Shown here in pieces: positions 19,851-28,710 of a DNA stretch of 64,000 nt; the first letter of the stretch is position 1, and the number at the start of each line of letters is the position of its first letter. Source of the stretch: Pseudomonas ceruminis (GTDB taxonomy: Bacteria; Pseudomonadota; Gammaproteobacteria; Pseudomonadales; Pseudomonadaceae); contig NZ_BQHW01000009.1 in assembly GCF_021602025.1 (NCBI RefSeq), positions 1 through 64,000 of the forward strand. The letters run 5' to 3'. The notes under the pieces were generated by a model, which was not told the DNA's origin, ran no database searches, and was given only the letters and a program-made list of their open reading frames with translations. Both the position numbers and the translations under genes were made by a program.

Positions 19851-20492
19851 TCAGGAGGCCAGTTGCCGCTTGTCGTAGACCGAGTCGATCAGGCCGTACT
19901 CGGCCGCGCGCGAGGCGCTCATGAAGTTGTCACGTTCGGTGTCGCGCTTGATGGTCTCGAGATCCTGGCCAGTGTGGTAGGCCAACAGCTCGTTCAGGCG
20001 CGCCTTGATATTGAGGATTTCCTGGGCATGGATCTCGATATCGGTAGCCTGGCCCTGGAAGCCGCCCAGCGGCTGATGGATCATCACACGCGAGTTCGGC
20101 AGGCAGTGGCGCTTGCCCTTGGCACCAGCGGCCAACAGGAAGGCACCCATGCTGCAGGCCTGGCCGATGCAGATGGTCGAGACGTCCGGCTTGATGAACT
20201 GCATGGTGTCGTAGATCGACATGCCAGCAGTGACGGAGCCGCCCGGGGAGTTGATGTACAGATGGATATCCTTGTCCGGGTTTTCCGCCTCAAGGAACAG
20301 CAGTTGCGCCACCACCAGGTTGGCCATGTAGTCCTCTACCGGGCCAACCAGGAAGATCACTCGCTCCTTCAACAGGCGCGAGTAGATGTCATAGGCGCGT
20401 TCGCCACGGGCGGACTGCTCGATAACCATCGGGACCAGGCCGCCTGCGGCCTGGATGTCAGAGCTCTGCTGAATATAAGAATTGCGGGACAT
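19851..20492 (-). CDS. clpP: ATP-dependent Clp protease proteolytic subunit ClpP
   Basis: A 213-residue serine peptidase forming the tetradecameric chamber. Catalytic Ser is in [11 protein letters not shown], His in [10 protein letters not shown] and Asp in the downstream RDNFMSA region. A short propeptide is expected before about residue 18 ([19 protein letters not shown] starts the mature fold). It lies between tig and clpX in the usual order. Confidence 0.98.
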   Translation of the reverse strand: MSRNSYIQQSSDIQAAGGLVPMVIEQSARGERAYDIYSRLLKERVIFLVGPVEDYMANLVVAQLLFLEAENPDKDIHLYINSPGGSVTAGMSIYDTMQFIKPDVSTICIGQACSMGAFLLAAGAKGKRHCLPNSRVMIHQPLGGFQGQATDIEIHAQEILNIKARLNELLAYHTGQDLETIKRDTERDNFMSASRAAEYGLIDSVYDKRQLAS

Positions 20493-20531
20493 GTCCTGCG
20501 CTCACTCCCAAATAGTCATGGCTTGAATACG

Positions 20532-20559
20532 CACAAGCCAGCGCGAAGGCTGGCTTGTG
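20532..20559 (-). terminator. Intercistronic hairpin between tig and clpP
   Basis: CACAAGCCAGC and GCTGGCTTGTG pair perfectly over 11 bases around a six-base loop. The minus-strand tail is not T-rich, so it may partly terminate tig transcripts or stabilise mRNA ends rather than act as a full terminator. Confidence 0.6.
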
Positions 20560-20583
20560 GGGGTTTCCTACGAGAGAACCGTA

Positions 20584-21897
20584 TTACTCAGCTTCGGCAG
20601 GAGCCTGTGCTGGTTTTACCGCGTCTTCGTACGAGACCGACTTGTCGGTCACAGTCGCTTTCTGCAGAACAGTATCTACAACTTGTTCTTCCAGCACAAC
20701 CGAACGCACTTCGTTCAGCTGCTGGTCGTTCTTGTAGTACCAGGCGATGACCTGTTCAGGTTCCTGGTAAGCCGAAGCCATTTCTTCGATCATTTCGCGA
20801 ACCTTGCCTTCGTCAGGCTTCAGCTCGAACTGCTTGACCACTTCAGCGACGATCAGGCCCAGCACCACGCGACGCTTGGCTTGCTCTTCGAACAGCTCGG
20901 CCGGCAGTTGCTCTGGCTTGATGTTGCCACCGAACTGCTGAACAGCCTGGACGCGCAGGCGGTTGACTTCGTTTTCCAGCAGGGCTTTCGGCACTTCGAT
21001 CGGGTTGGCGGCCAGCAGACCGTCCATGACCTGGTTCTTCACCTTGGTCTTGATCGCCTGGCGCAGTTCACGCTCCATGTTCTTGCGAACTTCGGCACGG
21101 AAGCCTTCCAGGGTCGACTCCTTGATACCGAACTGGGCGAAGAACGCTTCGTTCAGTTCTGGCAACTGAGGTGCCGAAACGCTGTTGACGGTGATGGTGA
21201 ACTCGGCGGCTTTGCCAGCCAGGTCCAGGTTCTGGTAGTCCTCAGGGAAGGTCACGTTGACAACGCGCTCTTCGCCTGCCTTGGCGCCAACCAGGCCATC
21301 TTCGAAGCCCGGGATCATGCGACCAGAGCCCAGTACCAGCTGAGTGCCCTTGGCCGAACCGCCGGCGAAGGCTTCACCGTCGATTTTGCCAACGAAGTCG
21401 ATATTGACCTGGTCGTCTTTCTCGGCGGCGCGCTCAACGGCTTCGAAACGGACGTTCTGCTTGCGCAGCACTTCCAGCATGTTGTCCAGGTCGGCGTCAG
21501 CCACTTCGGCGGTCAGGCGCTCGACGCTGATCGACTCCAGACCGGCAACGGTGAACTCAGGGAATACTTCGAAGATAGCAACGAATTCCAGGTCCTTGCC
21601 CTTTTCGAAGGACTTCGGCTCAACGGCCGGAGCGCCAGCCGGGTTCAGCTTCTGCTCGACGATGGCTTCGTAGAAGGAAGCCTGGACCAGGTCACCGAAC
21701 GCTTCCTGACGGGCATCGGCTTCGAAACGCTGACGGATCACGCTCATCGGCACCTTGCCTGGGCGGAAGCCCGCAACCTTGGCGCGCTTGGCAGTCTGTT
21801 GCAGACGCTTGTTGACTTCGTTCTCGACGCGCTCGGCCGGAACGGCGATGGTCATGCGGCGCTCGAGAGCGGAAGTGTTTTCAACAGAAACTTGCAT
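20584..21897 (-). CDS. tig: Trigger factor
   Basis: A 437-residue ribosome-bound chaperone and peptidyl-prolyl isomerase. The N-terminal ribosome-binding domain includes the signature [12 protein letters not shown], the FKBP-like domain runs from about 155 to 240 ([29 protein letters not shown]), and the C-terminal helical arms follow. ATG at 21897 has GAGGAAT upstream and gives [14 protein letters not shown]; the longer open frame is not conserved. It heads the tig-clpP-clpX-lon block. Confidence 0.98.
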   Translation of the reverse strand: MQVSVENTSALERRMTIAVPAERVENEVNKRLQQTAKRAKVAGFRPGKVPMSVIRQRFEADARQEAFGDLVQASFYEAIVEQKLNPAGAPAVEPKSFEKGKDLEFVAIFEVFPEFTVAGLESISVERLTAEVADADLDNMLEVLRKQNVRFEAVERAAEKDDQVNIDFVGKIDGEAFAGGSAKGTQLVLGSGRMIPGFEDGLVGAKAGEERVVNVTFPEDYQNLDLAGKAAEFTITVNSVSAPQLPELNEAFFAQFGIKESTLEGFRAEVRKNMERELRQAIKTKVKNQVMDGLLAANPIEVPKALLENEVNRLRVQAVQQFGGNIKPEQLPAELFEEQAKRRVVLGLIVAEVVKQFELKPDEGKVREMIEEMASAYQEPEQVIAWYYKNDQQLNEVRSVVLEEQVVDTVLQKATVTDKSVSYEDAVKPAQAPAEAE

Positions 21898-22143
21898 GGA
21901 TATTCCTCGTTGCACAGACGTTAGCCGGCGATAGCCCGACTCCAGAATCAAGGGCAAGCATTCTAGTGAGTCACGCACCAGAAGTCACCCCACTCGGGAC
22001 GACGGGAAACCACGCCGGTCGATTAGCTTGCAAGGCCCGCACGGCGTGCCGCCGGGCCTCTTTATATAAGTAGGGTGCGCAGCGCCTTTGGCGGCACGCA
22101 ACCGAAATACCTTGTCAAACAACTGCGCCCTGCGAAAACGCCC

Positions 22144-22443
22144 CTATTGCGGGTCGATTTCATTGAACTGGCAGTACTCCTCCCACTCCACCCCCAGCGC
22201 CTCGGCCACCTCACGGTGTGTTTCCAGGCGCATCGCGTGCAGTTGCTCAGGGCTTTCGGCGATCAGTTGCAGCGCCAGCTCCCAGGGCTGGAGGCCCTGC
22301 TCATCGGCCGCATCCTCGAACGCCCATTCGATCTGCTGGGCCTGCTCACGCGCATCCAGCTCACGAATCTCTTCGAGCAGTTGCGGGTTGGCTTCGGCGA
22401 AGCGCTGCAGCGCCAAGGCCTGGCGGGCTTCTTTTGCAATCAT
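22144..22443 (-). CDS. Conserved small protein (probably DUF6388), 99 aa
   Basis: An acidic, fully helical cytoplasmic protein of 99 residues, rich in Glu, Ala and Gln. It resembles a Pseudomonas-restricted family I recall as DUF6388, without known function. GAGGAAT precedes the ATG at 22443. A GC-rich inverted repeat at about 22032-22056 follows it and may serve as its terminator or as the far boundary of the tig promoter region. Confidence 0.6.
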   Translation of the reverse strand: MIAKEARQALALQRFAEANPQLLEEIRELDAREQAQQIEWAFEDAADEQGLQPWELALQLIAESPEQLHAMRLETHREVAEALGVEWEEYCQFNEIDPQ

Positions 22444-22596
22444 GGCGCAATTCCTCTACCGACCACTGGGCCGGCGTTTCAACCGGCTGAAATCTATCAG
22501 CTTTTATAGCTTCGCCACCAGAGCACGAAACACTGGCTTGAGCCCGCACAAAGATGGGGTCGCCCGCTCCAGACACAACCCCGCCTGCGCATAAAA

Positions 22597-23376
22597 TCAG
22601 ACGAAACTGATATTCGGGCGCTGCGCGCCGTACACCACCCGCGCCGCCGTGACCAACTGATGAGGCACCTCAACGAAAGGCACGTCCGAATTGGTCAGCG
22701 CCATGTCGAAGAGTTTCACCAGCACCGAATCACGACGCACGAGAATGACATCGGACCAGTCGGTATTGGTCATGGCCACGGGGATGAAGTCGGAGCGCTT
22801 CATGAAACTGCCAAGCGCCTCCAGCACACCCAGGTTCTGCCGAGTGCCGTGATGACTGTGGCAGCAGTCGTTCAACATCATGATGCCGTCAGGCCCCAAC
22901 AACTCCTGGTAATACATCATGTCGCGCAGCACGAATTCGTACTGGTGGTTGGCATCCACGTAGACCAGGTCGAATTGCTCGATACCGGTCTGCTCGCGAA
23001 TCTTCGCGATGGCACCGATGCTGTCAGCGCGAATCACGGCAACTTCAGGCATGTCGATGAATTTTGCCAGGCACTCCTGGTACAGCCGCTCCCAGGTCGC
23101 GTCATCGTGCAACGAGCCACCGTAGTAGTACTCGTACTCATCAACCGGCGAAACCCATGGCGGCAACTGATCGAACGGGCTATAGGCCTTGTTCGCATCC
23201 TTGCTCCAGCTATCTGCCAGCACCATGCGGGCCGGCGACAACGCCGCACGCAACTTCAGTGCGTTCTCGCCGCGCAGCACGCCCACTTCTGCAACCACCG
23301 GACGCTTGTCCATCGCGTCGAACACTGCGCGCAACACCTGATACAGGTTAACTCGATGCGTATTGCAAACTTTCAT
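22597..23376 (-). CDS. Class I SAM-dependent methyltransferase-like protein (Methyltransf_24 type)
   Basis: A 259-residue Rossmann-fold protein. The glycine-containing motif I is VVAEVGVLRGENALKL, and the motif IV region is LVYVDANHQYEFVLRDM, which resembles the DGDHxYE signature of Methyltransf_24 proteins such as those linked to glycan or cephalosporin-type modification. The substrate is unknown. ATG at 23376 has AAGGAAC seven bases upstream; twelve upstream codons in the open frame lack such a site. The gene stands alone beside the tRNA cluster, a position often occupied by acquired genes. Confidence 0.65.
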   Translation of the reverse strand: MKVCNTHRVNLYQVLRAVFDAMDKRPVVAEVGVLRGENALKLRAALSPARMVLADSWSKDANKAYSPFDQLPPWVSPVDEYEYYYGGSLHDDATWERLYQECLAKFIDMPEVAVIRADSIGAIAKIREQTGIEQFDLVYVDANHQYEFVLRDMMYYQELLGPDGIMMLNDCCHSHHGTRQNLGVLEALGSFMKRSDFIPVAMTNTDWSDVILVRRDSVLVKLFDMALTNSDVPFVEVPHQLVTAARVVYGAQRPNISFV

Positions 23377-23639
23377 GTCAGTTCCTTTTCTCGGGGGGGC
23401 GACGCCCGGCATAACACTTCAGGCGGCACAAAGGCGTCGTACAAGCAAGAACCTGACCAACTGCTGACTCAACGACACAACCCGCACGAACAGGGCTTAC
23501 GCTGCGATCAGTGAGCGGGACACGCCAATGAAATGGCACCCACACCCGCCTGACAGACGCACAACGCCTGACTACCGACACGGGAAAGCAATGGATCGCC
23601 ACCGGCCTTGCACTGACTGAAAGGAAGGGAAAAGAGAGA

Positions 23640-23724
23640 TGGTGCGGACGAAGAGACTCGAACTCTTACAGCTTGCGCCGCTGGAACCTAAATCCAGTGT
23701 GTCTACCAATTCCACCACGTCCGC
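23640..23724 (-). tRNA. tRNA-Leu (anticodon UAG), copy 2
   Basis: An 85-nt gene including an encoded CCA. Acceptor GCGGACG pairs with CGTCCGC, there is a long variable arm as expected for Leu, and the anticodon stem CTGGA/TCCAG holds loop TTTAGGT, giving anticodon TAG. It is nearly identical to the copy at 23902-23986. Confidence 0.96.
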
Positions 23725-23781
23725 GCGGAGCAGAAAAAACAAAGGCGCCTGATTATACAATCAAGGCGCCCTCGAAGAATA

Positions 23782-23857
23782 TGGGGTGGACGATGGGAAT
23801 CGAACCCACGACAACTGGAATCACAATCCAGCGCTCTACCAACTGAGCTACGCCCAC
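23782..23857 (-). tRNA. tRNA-His (anticodon GUG), copy 2
   Basis: A 76-nt gene including CCA. Anticodon stem CTGGA/TCCAG encloses loop TTGTGAT, giving GTG. The discriminator is C73, and the base before position 1 is G (base 23858), as required for the His-specific G-1. Confidence 0.96.
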
Positions 23858-23901
23858 CATATTGCGGTGTTGCAATGTTGCAGTACAGCCCTACAGAAGC
23901 A

Positions 23902-23986
23902 TGGTGCGGACGAAGAGACTCGAACTCTTACAGCTTGCGCCGCTGGAACCTAAATCCAGTGTGTCTACCAATTTCACCACGTCCGC
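23902..23986 (-). tRNA. tRNA-Leu (anticodon UAG), copy 1
   Basis: An 85-nt gene including CCA with the same anticodon loop as the copy at 23640. It differs by one base in the region following the acceptor stem (TTTC against TTCC on the plus strand). Together with tRNA-His it forms the duplicated unit. Confidence 0.96.
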
Positions 23987-24040
23987 GTAACGCTTAAAAC
24001 AAAGGCGCCAGATCTACAATCAAGGCGCCTCTGAAGAATA

Positions 24041-24116
24041 TGGGGTGGACGATGGGAATCGAACCCACGACAACTGGAATCACAATCCAGCGCTCTACCA
24101 ACTGAGCTACGCCCAC
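24041..24116 (-). tRNA. tRNA-His (anticodon GUG), copy 1
   Basis: A 76-nt gene including CCA, identical in sequence to the copy at 23782. The flanking spacer (CAAGGCGCC, TGAAGAATATGGGG) is also shared, which shows the duplication covered spacer as well as genes. Confidence 0.96.
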
Positions 24117-24158
24117 CATATCGCTATACAGCCTTACTTGCTTGCCCAAGCTGCCTAA

Positions 24159-24235
24159 TGGCGCACCCGGCAGGACTCGAACCTGCGACCATCCGCTTAG
24201 AAGGCGGATGCTCTATCCAGCTGAGCTACGGGCGC
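24159..24235 (-). tRNA. tRNA-Arg (anticodon UCU)
   Basis: A 77-nt gene including CCA. Acceptor GCGCCCG pairs with CGGGTGC (one G-T pair), and the anticodon loop CTTCTAA gives TCT. It is first in the minus-strand order Arg-His-Leu-His-Leu, so the promoter should lie in the A/T-rich stretch at about 24360-24400. Confidence 0.96.
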
Positions 24236-24494
24236 ATAAGCTTAAAGCCTAACCGAACGAGCGGTAAACAAACCACCCATTCTGCCCGACTTCGCCAACC
24301 AGTGCTAGGCTGTGCCCGACAAGTGCGGCGAATCTTATAGGCGAGCCGCAAAAGCGTCAACACCTTTCGCAAAAAAATTTAAATTATTTAAGGGGTTAGG
24401 GGATTTGCCCGACCACCCGCCTTTGCCCTCGGGCTGTGTCGTGCGAGAATGCGCCCTCTTTATTGTTCCTTTCTCGATGGTTAATCACGCGTCT

Positions 24495-25349
24495 ATGACT
24501 GCACACCTAATCGATGGCAAGGCGATCGCCGCCAACCTGCGCAAGCAGATCGCTCAACGTGTCGAGGAGCGTCGCCAGCAAGGCCTGCGCACGCCCGGCC
24601 TGGCAGTGATCCTGGTCGGTACCGACCCCGCCTCCCAAGTCTATGTCTCGCACAAGCGCAAGGACTGCGAAGAGGTCGGCTTCATTTCGCAGGCCTTCGA
24701 CCTGCCCAGCGATACCACGCAGCACGCCCTCACCGAGCTGATCGACCGCCTCAATGACGACCCGGCTGTGGACGGCATCCTGCTGCAGTTGCCACTGCCT
24801 GAGCACCTGGACGCCTCCCTGCTGCTCGAACGCATCCGCCCGGACAAGGATGTCGATGGCTTCCACCCGTACAATATCGGCCGCCTGGCCCAGCGCATTC
24901 CGCTGCTGCGCCCATGCACGCCAAAAGGCATCATGACCCTGCTGGAAAGCACCGGGCAGGACCTGTACGGCATGAACGCGGTCATTGTCGGCGCCTCCAA
25001 CATCGTAGGCCGCCCCATGGCCATGGAGCTGCTGCTGGCCGGCTGCACCGTGACCGTCTGCCACCGCTTCACCAAGGACCTGGCCGGCCACGTCGGCCGT
25101 GCCGACCTGGTGGTGGTCGCCGCCGGCAAGCCGGGGCTGGTCAAGGGTGAGTGGGTCAAGGAAGGCGCCATCGTCATCGACGTGGGCATCAACCGCCAGG
25201 ACGATGGCAAGCTGGTCGGCGACGTGGTCTATGAGACCGCCCTGCCCCGCGCCGGCTGGATCACGCCGGTACCGGGCGGTGTCGGGCCGATGACCCGGGC
25301 ATGCCTGTTGGAGAACACCCTGTATGCCGCTGAAGCGCTGCACAAATAA
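24495..25349 (+). CDS. folD: Bifunctional methylenetetrahydrofolate dehydrogenase / methenyl-THF cyclohydrolase FolD
   Basis: A 284-residue cytoplasmic enzyme interconverting 5,10-methylene-THF and 10-formyl-THF with NADP. Conserved motifs are [14 protein letters not shown] with the catalytic Lys, the [10 protein letters not shown] loop, PCTPKGIM, the nucleotide-binding [16 protein letters not shown] and [19 protein letters not shown] at the C-terminus. ATG at 24495 gives the usual MTAHLIDGK; an ATG at 24477 would add six residues. Confidence 0.97.
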   Translation: MTAHLIDGKAIAANLRKQIAQRVEERRQQGLRTPGLAVILVGTDPASQVYVSHKRKDCEEVGFISQAFDLPSDTTQHALTELIDRLNDDPAVDGILLQLPLPEHLDASLLLERIRPDKDVDGFHPYNIGRLAQRIPLLRPCTPKGIMTLLESTGQDLYGMNAVIVGASNIVGRPMAMELLLAGCTVTVCHRFTKDLAGHVGRADLVVVAAGKPGLVKGEWVKEGAIVIDVGINRQDDGKLVGDVVYETALPRAGWITPVPGGVGPMTRACLLENTLYAAEALHK

Positions 25350-25364
25350 GTTGGCGTAAGTAAG

Positions 25365-25397
25365 AACGGCACCTCTGGCAGGTGCCGTTTTTTTTTG
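25365..25397 (+). terminator. Intrinsic terminator of folD
   Basis: AACGGCACCT pairs with AGGTGCCGTT around loop CTGGC and is followed directly by a run of T residues. It ends 15 bases after the folD stop codon region. Confidence 0.92.
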
Positions 25398-25861
25398 CCC
25401 AGCCCTTTCCTAGCAGGCGGCCGGCTGACCTTGCCCCTGCCCGCAGCAGCCGTACCCACGGGCTAAAAACGCCTGCGCGACCGAACCTTTGTTGAACGCC
25501 AGCGGCTGAAGCGAAGGCAGGGGCCACTGCACCAGCCCTGCCTTCTAGTTGCATGAGAGAGCAAGCTCTGGCAAGCCGATTGCATTGGCAAAACTGGCAC
25601 AGGCCACCCCAGCGGGTGCTTTACCCAATGAGCGGGAGCAGTTGCCCCCGCCCAACGGCATGCACCGACATAGAGCCAGTAACGCCAGATTGCCCCACAA
25701 CTGGTCAGACCGGTAAGGCCAAAAACCCTTGCAAAGTCGGATTTTTCGCGCTTTTATGGTCCCGCGCTGAACAAACCGGTAAGACCACAACAATAATGAA
25801 GTCCTGCGCTCTTTCGCCCCGTGCGGCACCGAAGCAAGGACACCGATCAGAGATCACTCCC
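25398..25861 (+). other. Long leader between folD and the dicarboxylate symporter
   Basis: No coding region is supported here, although the symporter frame stays open for 103 codons upstream. The stretch contains three copies of a CGGTAAGRCC/TGGTCAGACC-type motif (described separately) and should hold the symporter promoter. I see no tRNA, sRNA terminator or repeat besides these. Confidence 0.55.
25702..25787 (+). promoter_or_regulatory. Probable operators for a FadR-subfamily GntR regulator
   Basis: Three sites resemble the FadR-type operator TGGT-NN-GACCA: TGGTCAGACCG at 25702-25712, the overlapping CCGGTAAGGCCA at 25710-25721, and CGGTAAGACCA at 25777-25787. They lie 75-160 bases upstream of the symporter, and a FadR-subfamily GntR gene follows that symporter, so local autoregulated control is likely. 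Confidence 0.6.
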
Positions 25862-27172
25862 ATGCTCAAATGGTGCTCGCGTTCGATCTTCCTGCAAGTC
25901 GTGCTCGGCCTTGCCCTCGGCATCGCCTGCGGCCTCAGCTTCCCCGACCTTTCCCTGCAACTCAAACCCCTCGGCGACGGCTTCATCAAGCTGATCAAGA
26001 TGCTCATCGGCCTGATCGTCTTCTGCGTGGTGGTCAGTGGCATTTCTGGGGCCGGCGACTTGAAAAAGGTCGGGCGCATCGGCCTGAAATCGGTGATCTA
26101 CTTCGAGGTGCTGACCACCATCGCCCTGGTGATCGGCCTGGTGTTCGCCTTCAGCAGCGGCATTGGCAGCGGTGCCAACATTCACCTGGACCAGTTGTCC
26201 AGCGCCGACGCTAGCAGCCTGGCCGAGCGAGGCCAGCATATCCACGGTGCCACCGCATTCTTCATGGACCTGATTCCGACCTCGGTCGTCGGCGCATTCG
26301 CCGACAACAACATCCTTCAGGTGTTGCTGTTCTCGGTGCTGTTCGGCAGCGCCCTGAATGTGGTCGGTGACTCGGCCGCCGGCATATCGCGGCTGATCAA
26401 CGAACTCAGCCATGTGATCTTCCGCATCATGGGCATGATCGTGCGCCTGGCGCCGATCGGCGTGTTCGGCGCCATCGCCTTCACCACCAGCAAGTACGGC
26501 CTTCAGTCGCTGCAGCACCTGGGTGGCCTGGTGGCGCTGTTCTACCTGACTTGCGCCGGTTTCGTGCTGATCATCCTTGGCACCGTGATGCGCGTATCGG
26601 GGCTCAAGCTGCTGCCCTTCATCAAGTACCTGCGCGAGGAGCTGACCATCGTCCTCGGCACCGCCTCGTCCGACGCCGTGCTGCCCCAGATCATGCGCAA
26701 GCTCGAGCACCTTGGGATTGGCAGCTCCACGGTGGGCCTGGTGATCCCGACCGGCTACTCGTTCAACCTCGACGGTTTCTCCATCTACCTGACGCTGGCC
26801 ATCGTGTTCATCGCCAATGCCACCGGCACGCCCCTGGCGATGACCGACCTGCTGACCATCCTGCTGGTATCACTGGTGACTTCCAAGGGCGCTCACGGCA
26901 TCCCAGGGTCGGCGCTGGTGATTCTTGCCGCCACCCTGACCGCCGTGCCTGCGATCCCAGTAGTGGGCCTGGTGCTGGTATTGGCGGTGGACTGGTTCAT
27001 GGGTATTGGCCGCGCCTTGACCAACCTGATCGGCAACTGCGTGGCCACCGTGGCCATTGCCCGCTGGGAAAAGGACATTGACCTGGAGCGCGCGCAGAAC
27101 GTGCTCGATGGCAAACCCGGCTTCGCCCATGCCCCGCGCAAGCAGCCCAACGCCCATCAACAGGAATTCTGA
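25862..27172 (+). CDS. Dicarboxylate/amino acid:cation symporter (DctA/GltP family)
   Basis: A 436-residue inner-membrane carrier of the DAACS family with eight helices and two re-entrant hairpins. The first hairpin Ser-rich motif is TASSDAVLPQIMRKLE, the unwound helix 7 motif is GYSFNLDGFSIYLT, and the second hairpin is TSKGAHGIPGSALVILAATL. It imports C4-dicarboxylates or acidic amino acids with Na+ or H+. TASSDAVLP instead of the usual TSSSEXXLP and the GFSIY variant set it apart from textbook DctA, so the substrate may differ. The start ATG at 25862 matches the first helix; its ribosome site is weak. Two GntR genes follow. Confidence 0.9.
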   Translation: MLKWCSRSIFLQVVLGLALGIACGLSFPDLSLQLKPLGDGFIKLIKMLIGLIVFCVVVSGISGAGDLKKVGRIGLKSVIYFEVLTTIALVIGLVFAFSSGIGSGANIHLDQLSSADASSLAERGQHIHGATAFFMDLIPTSVVGAFADNNILQVLLFSVLFGSALNVVGDSAAGISRLINELSHVIFRIMGMIVRLAPIGVFGAIAFTTSKYGLQSLQHLGGLVALFYLTCAGFVLIILGTVMRVSGLKLLPFIKYLREELTIVLGTASSDAVLPQIMRKLEHLGIGSSTVGLVIPTGYSFNLDGFSIYLTLAIVFIANATGTPLAMTDLLTILLVSLVTSKGAHGIPGSALVILAATLTAVPAIPVVGLVLVLAVDWFMGIGRALTNLIGNCVATVAIARWEKDIDLERAQNVLDGKPGFAHAPRKQPNAHQQEF

Positions 27173-27180
27173 GCGAACCT

Positions 27181-27204
27181 GGCCGGCAATGACGCCGGCC
27201 TTTT
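27181..27204 (+). terminator. Intrinsic terminator after the symporter gene
   Basis: GGCCGGC and GCCGGCC pair perfectly around AATGAC and are followed by TTTTC. The GntR start codon lies only 13 bases later, so some read-through is needed for cotranscription. Confidence 0.75.
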
Positions 27205-27216
27205 CAGGAGCGAACC

Positions 27217-27921
27217 GTGATCAGCTCATCGACCGTCGTCAACTCAGTGGTGGAAAAACTGCGCAAGGCCCTGGCCCGTGGCCAATGGCGCACCGGCGAC
27301 ATGCTGCCCGGCCAGCGCGAACTGGCCGAACAGCTGGGCATCAGCCGCCCCAGCCTACGCGAGGCGGTAACGGTGCTGGAAACCCTTGGCCTGGTACGTT
27401 CGCTACCGGGCAAGGGCGTGCTGGTGCTGGATGCAGACATGGCCGCGCAGGAGCCCGGCATCGACAACGCTGCGCCAGCGAGCCTGGCCGATGTACTGGA
27501 GCTGCGCTACACCCTCGAACCCTTCATCGTCGGCCTGGTGGCGCAATCGGCCAACAGCCAGGACATCGGCCAACTGCGCCTGACCCTGATGGACATGCGC
27601 GAGGCGCTGGATGCCGATGACAGCGAAGCGGGCATCAAGGCCTACATTGCCTTCCACGAGGCCCTGTTCGCCCTGACTACCAATCCGATCTTCCAGCGTG
27701 TGGTGCAGCAAACCGGCAACGCGCTCAAGCAAAGCGCCAGCATGCTGCGCAACTCACCGGAACACCTGGCCGCGCGGCTCAAGGAAAACGAAGCCGTGGT
27801 ACGCGCCATCCGCGACCGCAACAGCGCCCAGGCCAGCGCCCAGATGCGCCAGCACATCCTTGCCGAAGGCCTGCGCATGGGTATCGAACTGAACATCCCG
27901 GATGACCATCCGCGCCAATGA
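27217..27921 (+). CDS. GntR-type regulator, FadR subfamily (FCD domain)
   Basis: A 234-residue repressor-type protein. The N-terminal winged helix (about 5-70) has the FadR pattern LPGQRELAEQLGISRPSLREAVTVLE. The FCD ligand domain (about 85-225) contains the metal-binding Asp/His positions (RYTLEPFIVGL, AYIAFHEALFALT, HILAEGLRMG). The start is GTG with CAGGAG upstream. It probably regulates the preceding symporter, whose leader carries FadR-like operators, in response to a transported organic acid. Confidence 0.87.
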   Translation: MISSSTVVNSVVEKLRKALARGQWRTGDMLPGQRELAEQLGISRPSLREAVTVLETLGLVRSLPGKGVLVLDADMAAQEPGIDNAAPASLADVLELRYTLEPFIVGLVAQSANSQDIGQLRLTLMDMREALDADDSEAGIKAYIAFHEALFALTTNPIFQRVVQQTGNALKQSASMLRNSPEHLAARLKENEAVVRAIRDRNSAQASAQMRQHILAEGLRMGIELNIPDDHPRQ

Positions 27922-27937
27922 CCCCAGGAGAGCGCCC

Positions 27938-28618
27938 ATGACCGCCTGCGCCCACACCGAACCCCGTTTGCCCGCCCTGCTCGCCACCGGTGAGACACGC
28001 CTGTCGGCCGACCAGATCTACCCGCGCCTGTTCGATGCCATTCTCGAACAACGGCTGCCGCCGGGCAGCCTGCTGCCGGAACAGGCACTGGGTAATGCCT
28101 TTGGCGTCAGCCGCACCGTGATTCGCCGGGTGCTCGGGCGCCTGTCGGACCAGCAGGTCGTGGTGCAACGCCCCAGCCATACCGCGCACTTGGCCGCGCC
28201 TGACCCGCAGCAGGCGCGCCAGGTGCTCAGTGCCCGGCGCCTGGCCGAAACCACGCTGATCAGCCTGGCCGCGCAGCGTGCGCGCCCGGCGCAGGTGCGC
28301 CAGTTGCGGCTGCTGGTCGAGCGCGAACGCCAGCACCACGAACGCGGTGAGCGCTGCGCGGCCATCCGCCTGGGCGGCGAGTTTCACCTCAAGCTCGCGC
28401 AGGTGGCCGCCAACGCGCCGCTGGCACGGTTTCTCAACGGCCTGGTACCGATGACCTCGCTGATCATCGCCCGCTACGAGTCCCCCTGCTGCGACCACTG
28501 CGCCTGGGAAGAGCATGCAGCGATCATCGATGCTGTAGAAGCCGGCGATGGCGCGGCGGCGCTGGCGTTGATGCATGATCACCTTGACCGCCTGGAAGAA
28601 AAACTCGACCTCAGCTAA
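27938..28618 (+). CDS. GntR-type regulator (FCD domain), second of tandem pair
   Basis: A 226-residue protein with an N-terminal winged helix (LPPGSLLPEQALGNAFGVSRTVIRRVLGRL) and a C-terminal FCD domain (LGGEFHLKLAQVAANAPLARFL, WEEHAAIIDAVEAGDGAAALALMHDHL). The CCAGGAG site before the ATG at 27938 supports this start; the longer open frame overlaps the preceding gene. The FCD class differs from the upstream regulator (VanR/LldR-like), so the pair is not a recent duplication. Target genes are not evident. Confidence 0.85.
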   Translation: MTACAHTEPRLPALLATGETRLSADQIYPRLFDAILEQRLPPGSLLPEQALGNAFGVSRTVIRRVLGRLSDQQVVVQRPSHTAHLAAPDPQQARQVLSARRLAETTLISLAAQRARPAQVRQLRLLVERERQHHERGERCAAIRLGGEFHLKLAQVAANAPLARFLNGLVPMTSLIIARYESPCCDHCAWEEHAAIIDAVEAGDGAAALALMHDHLDRLEEKLDLS

Positions 28619-28710
28619 ATGGGCAACCCTGGCGATGGGCTGCAAGGCAGCCCCTGGACCCGAGCCCTATACTCGGATAACCACTGGCCTCACATCCGGG
28701 AGGCGGCCGC

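Noticed and set aside
20557-21924. Open frame of 455 codons on the plus strand
   Set aside because: Antisense shadow of tig.
23640-24120. Repeated blocks considered as a CRISPR array
   Set aside because: The repeats are complete tRNA genes with intact cloverleaf pairing and encoded CCA ends.
25862-27172. The two dicarboxylate symporters (25862 and 53937) considered as a recent duplication
   Set aside because: Their re-entrant loop and helix 7 motifs differ (TASSDAV against TSTTESV; GFSIY against GAAIY), so they are old paralogues with separate regulators.
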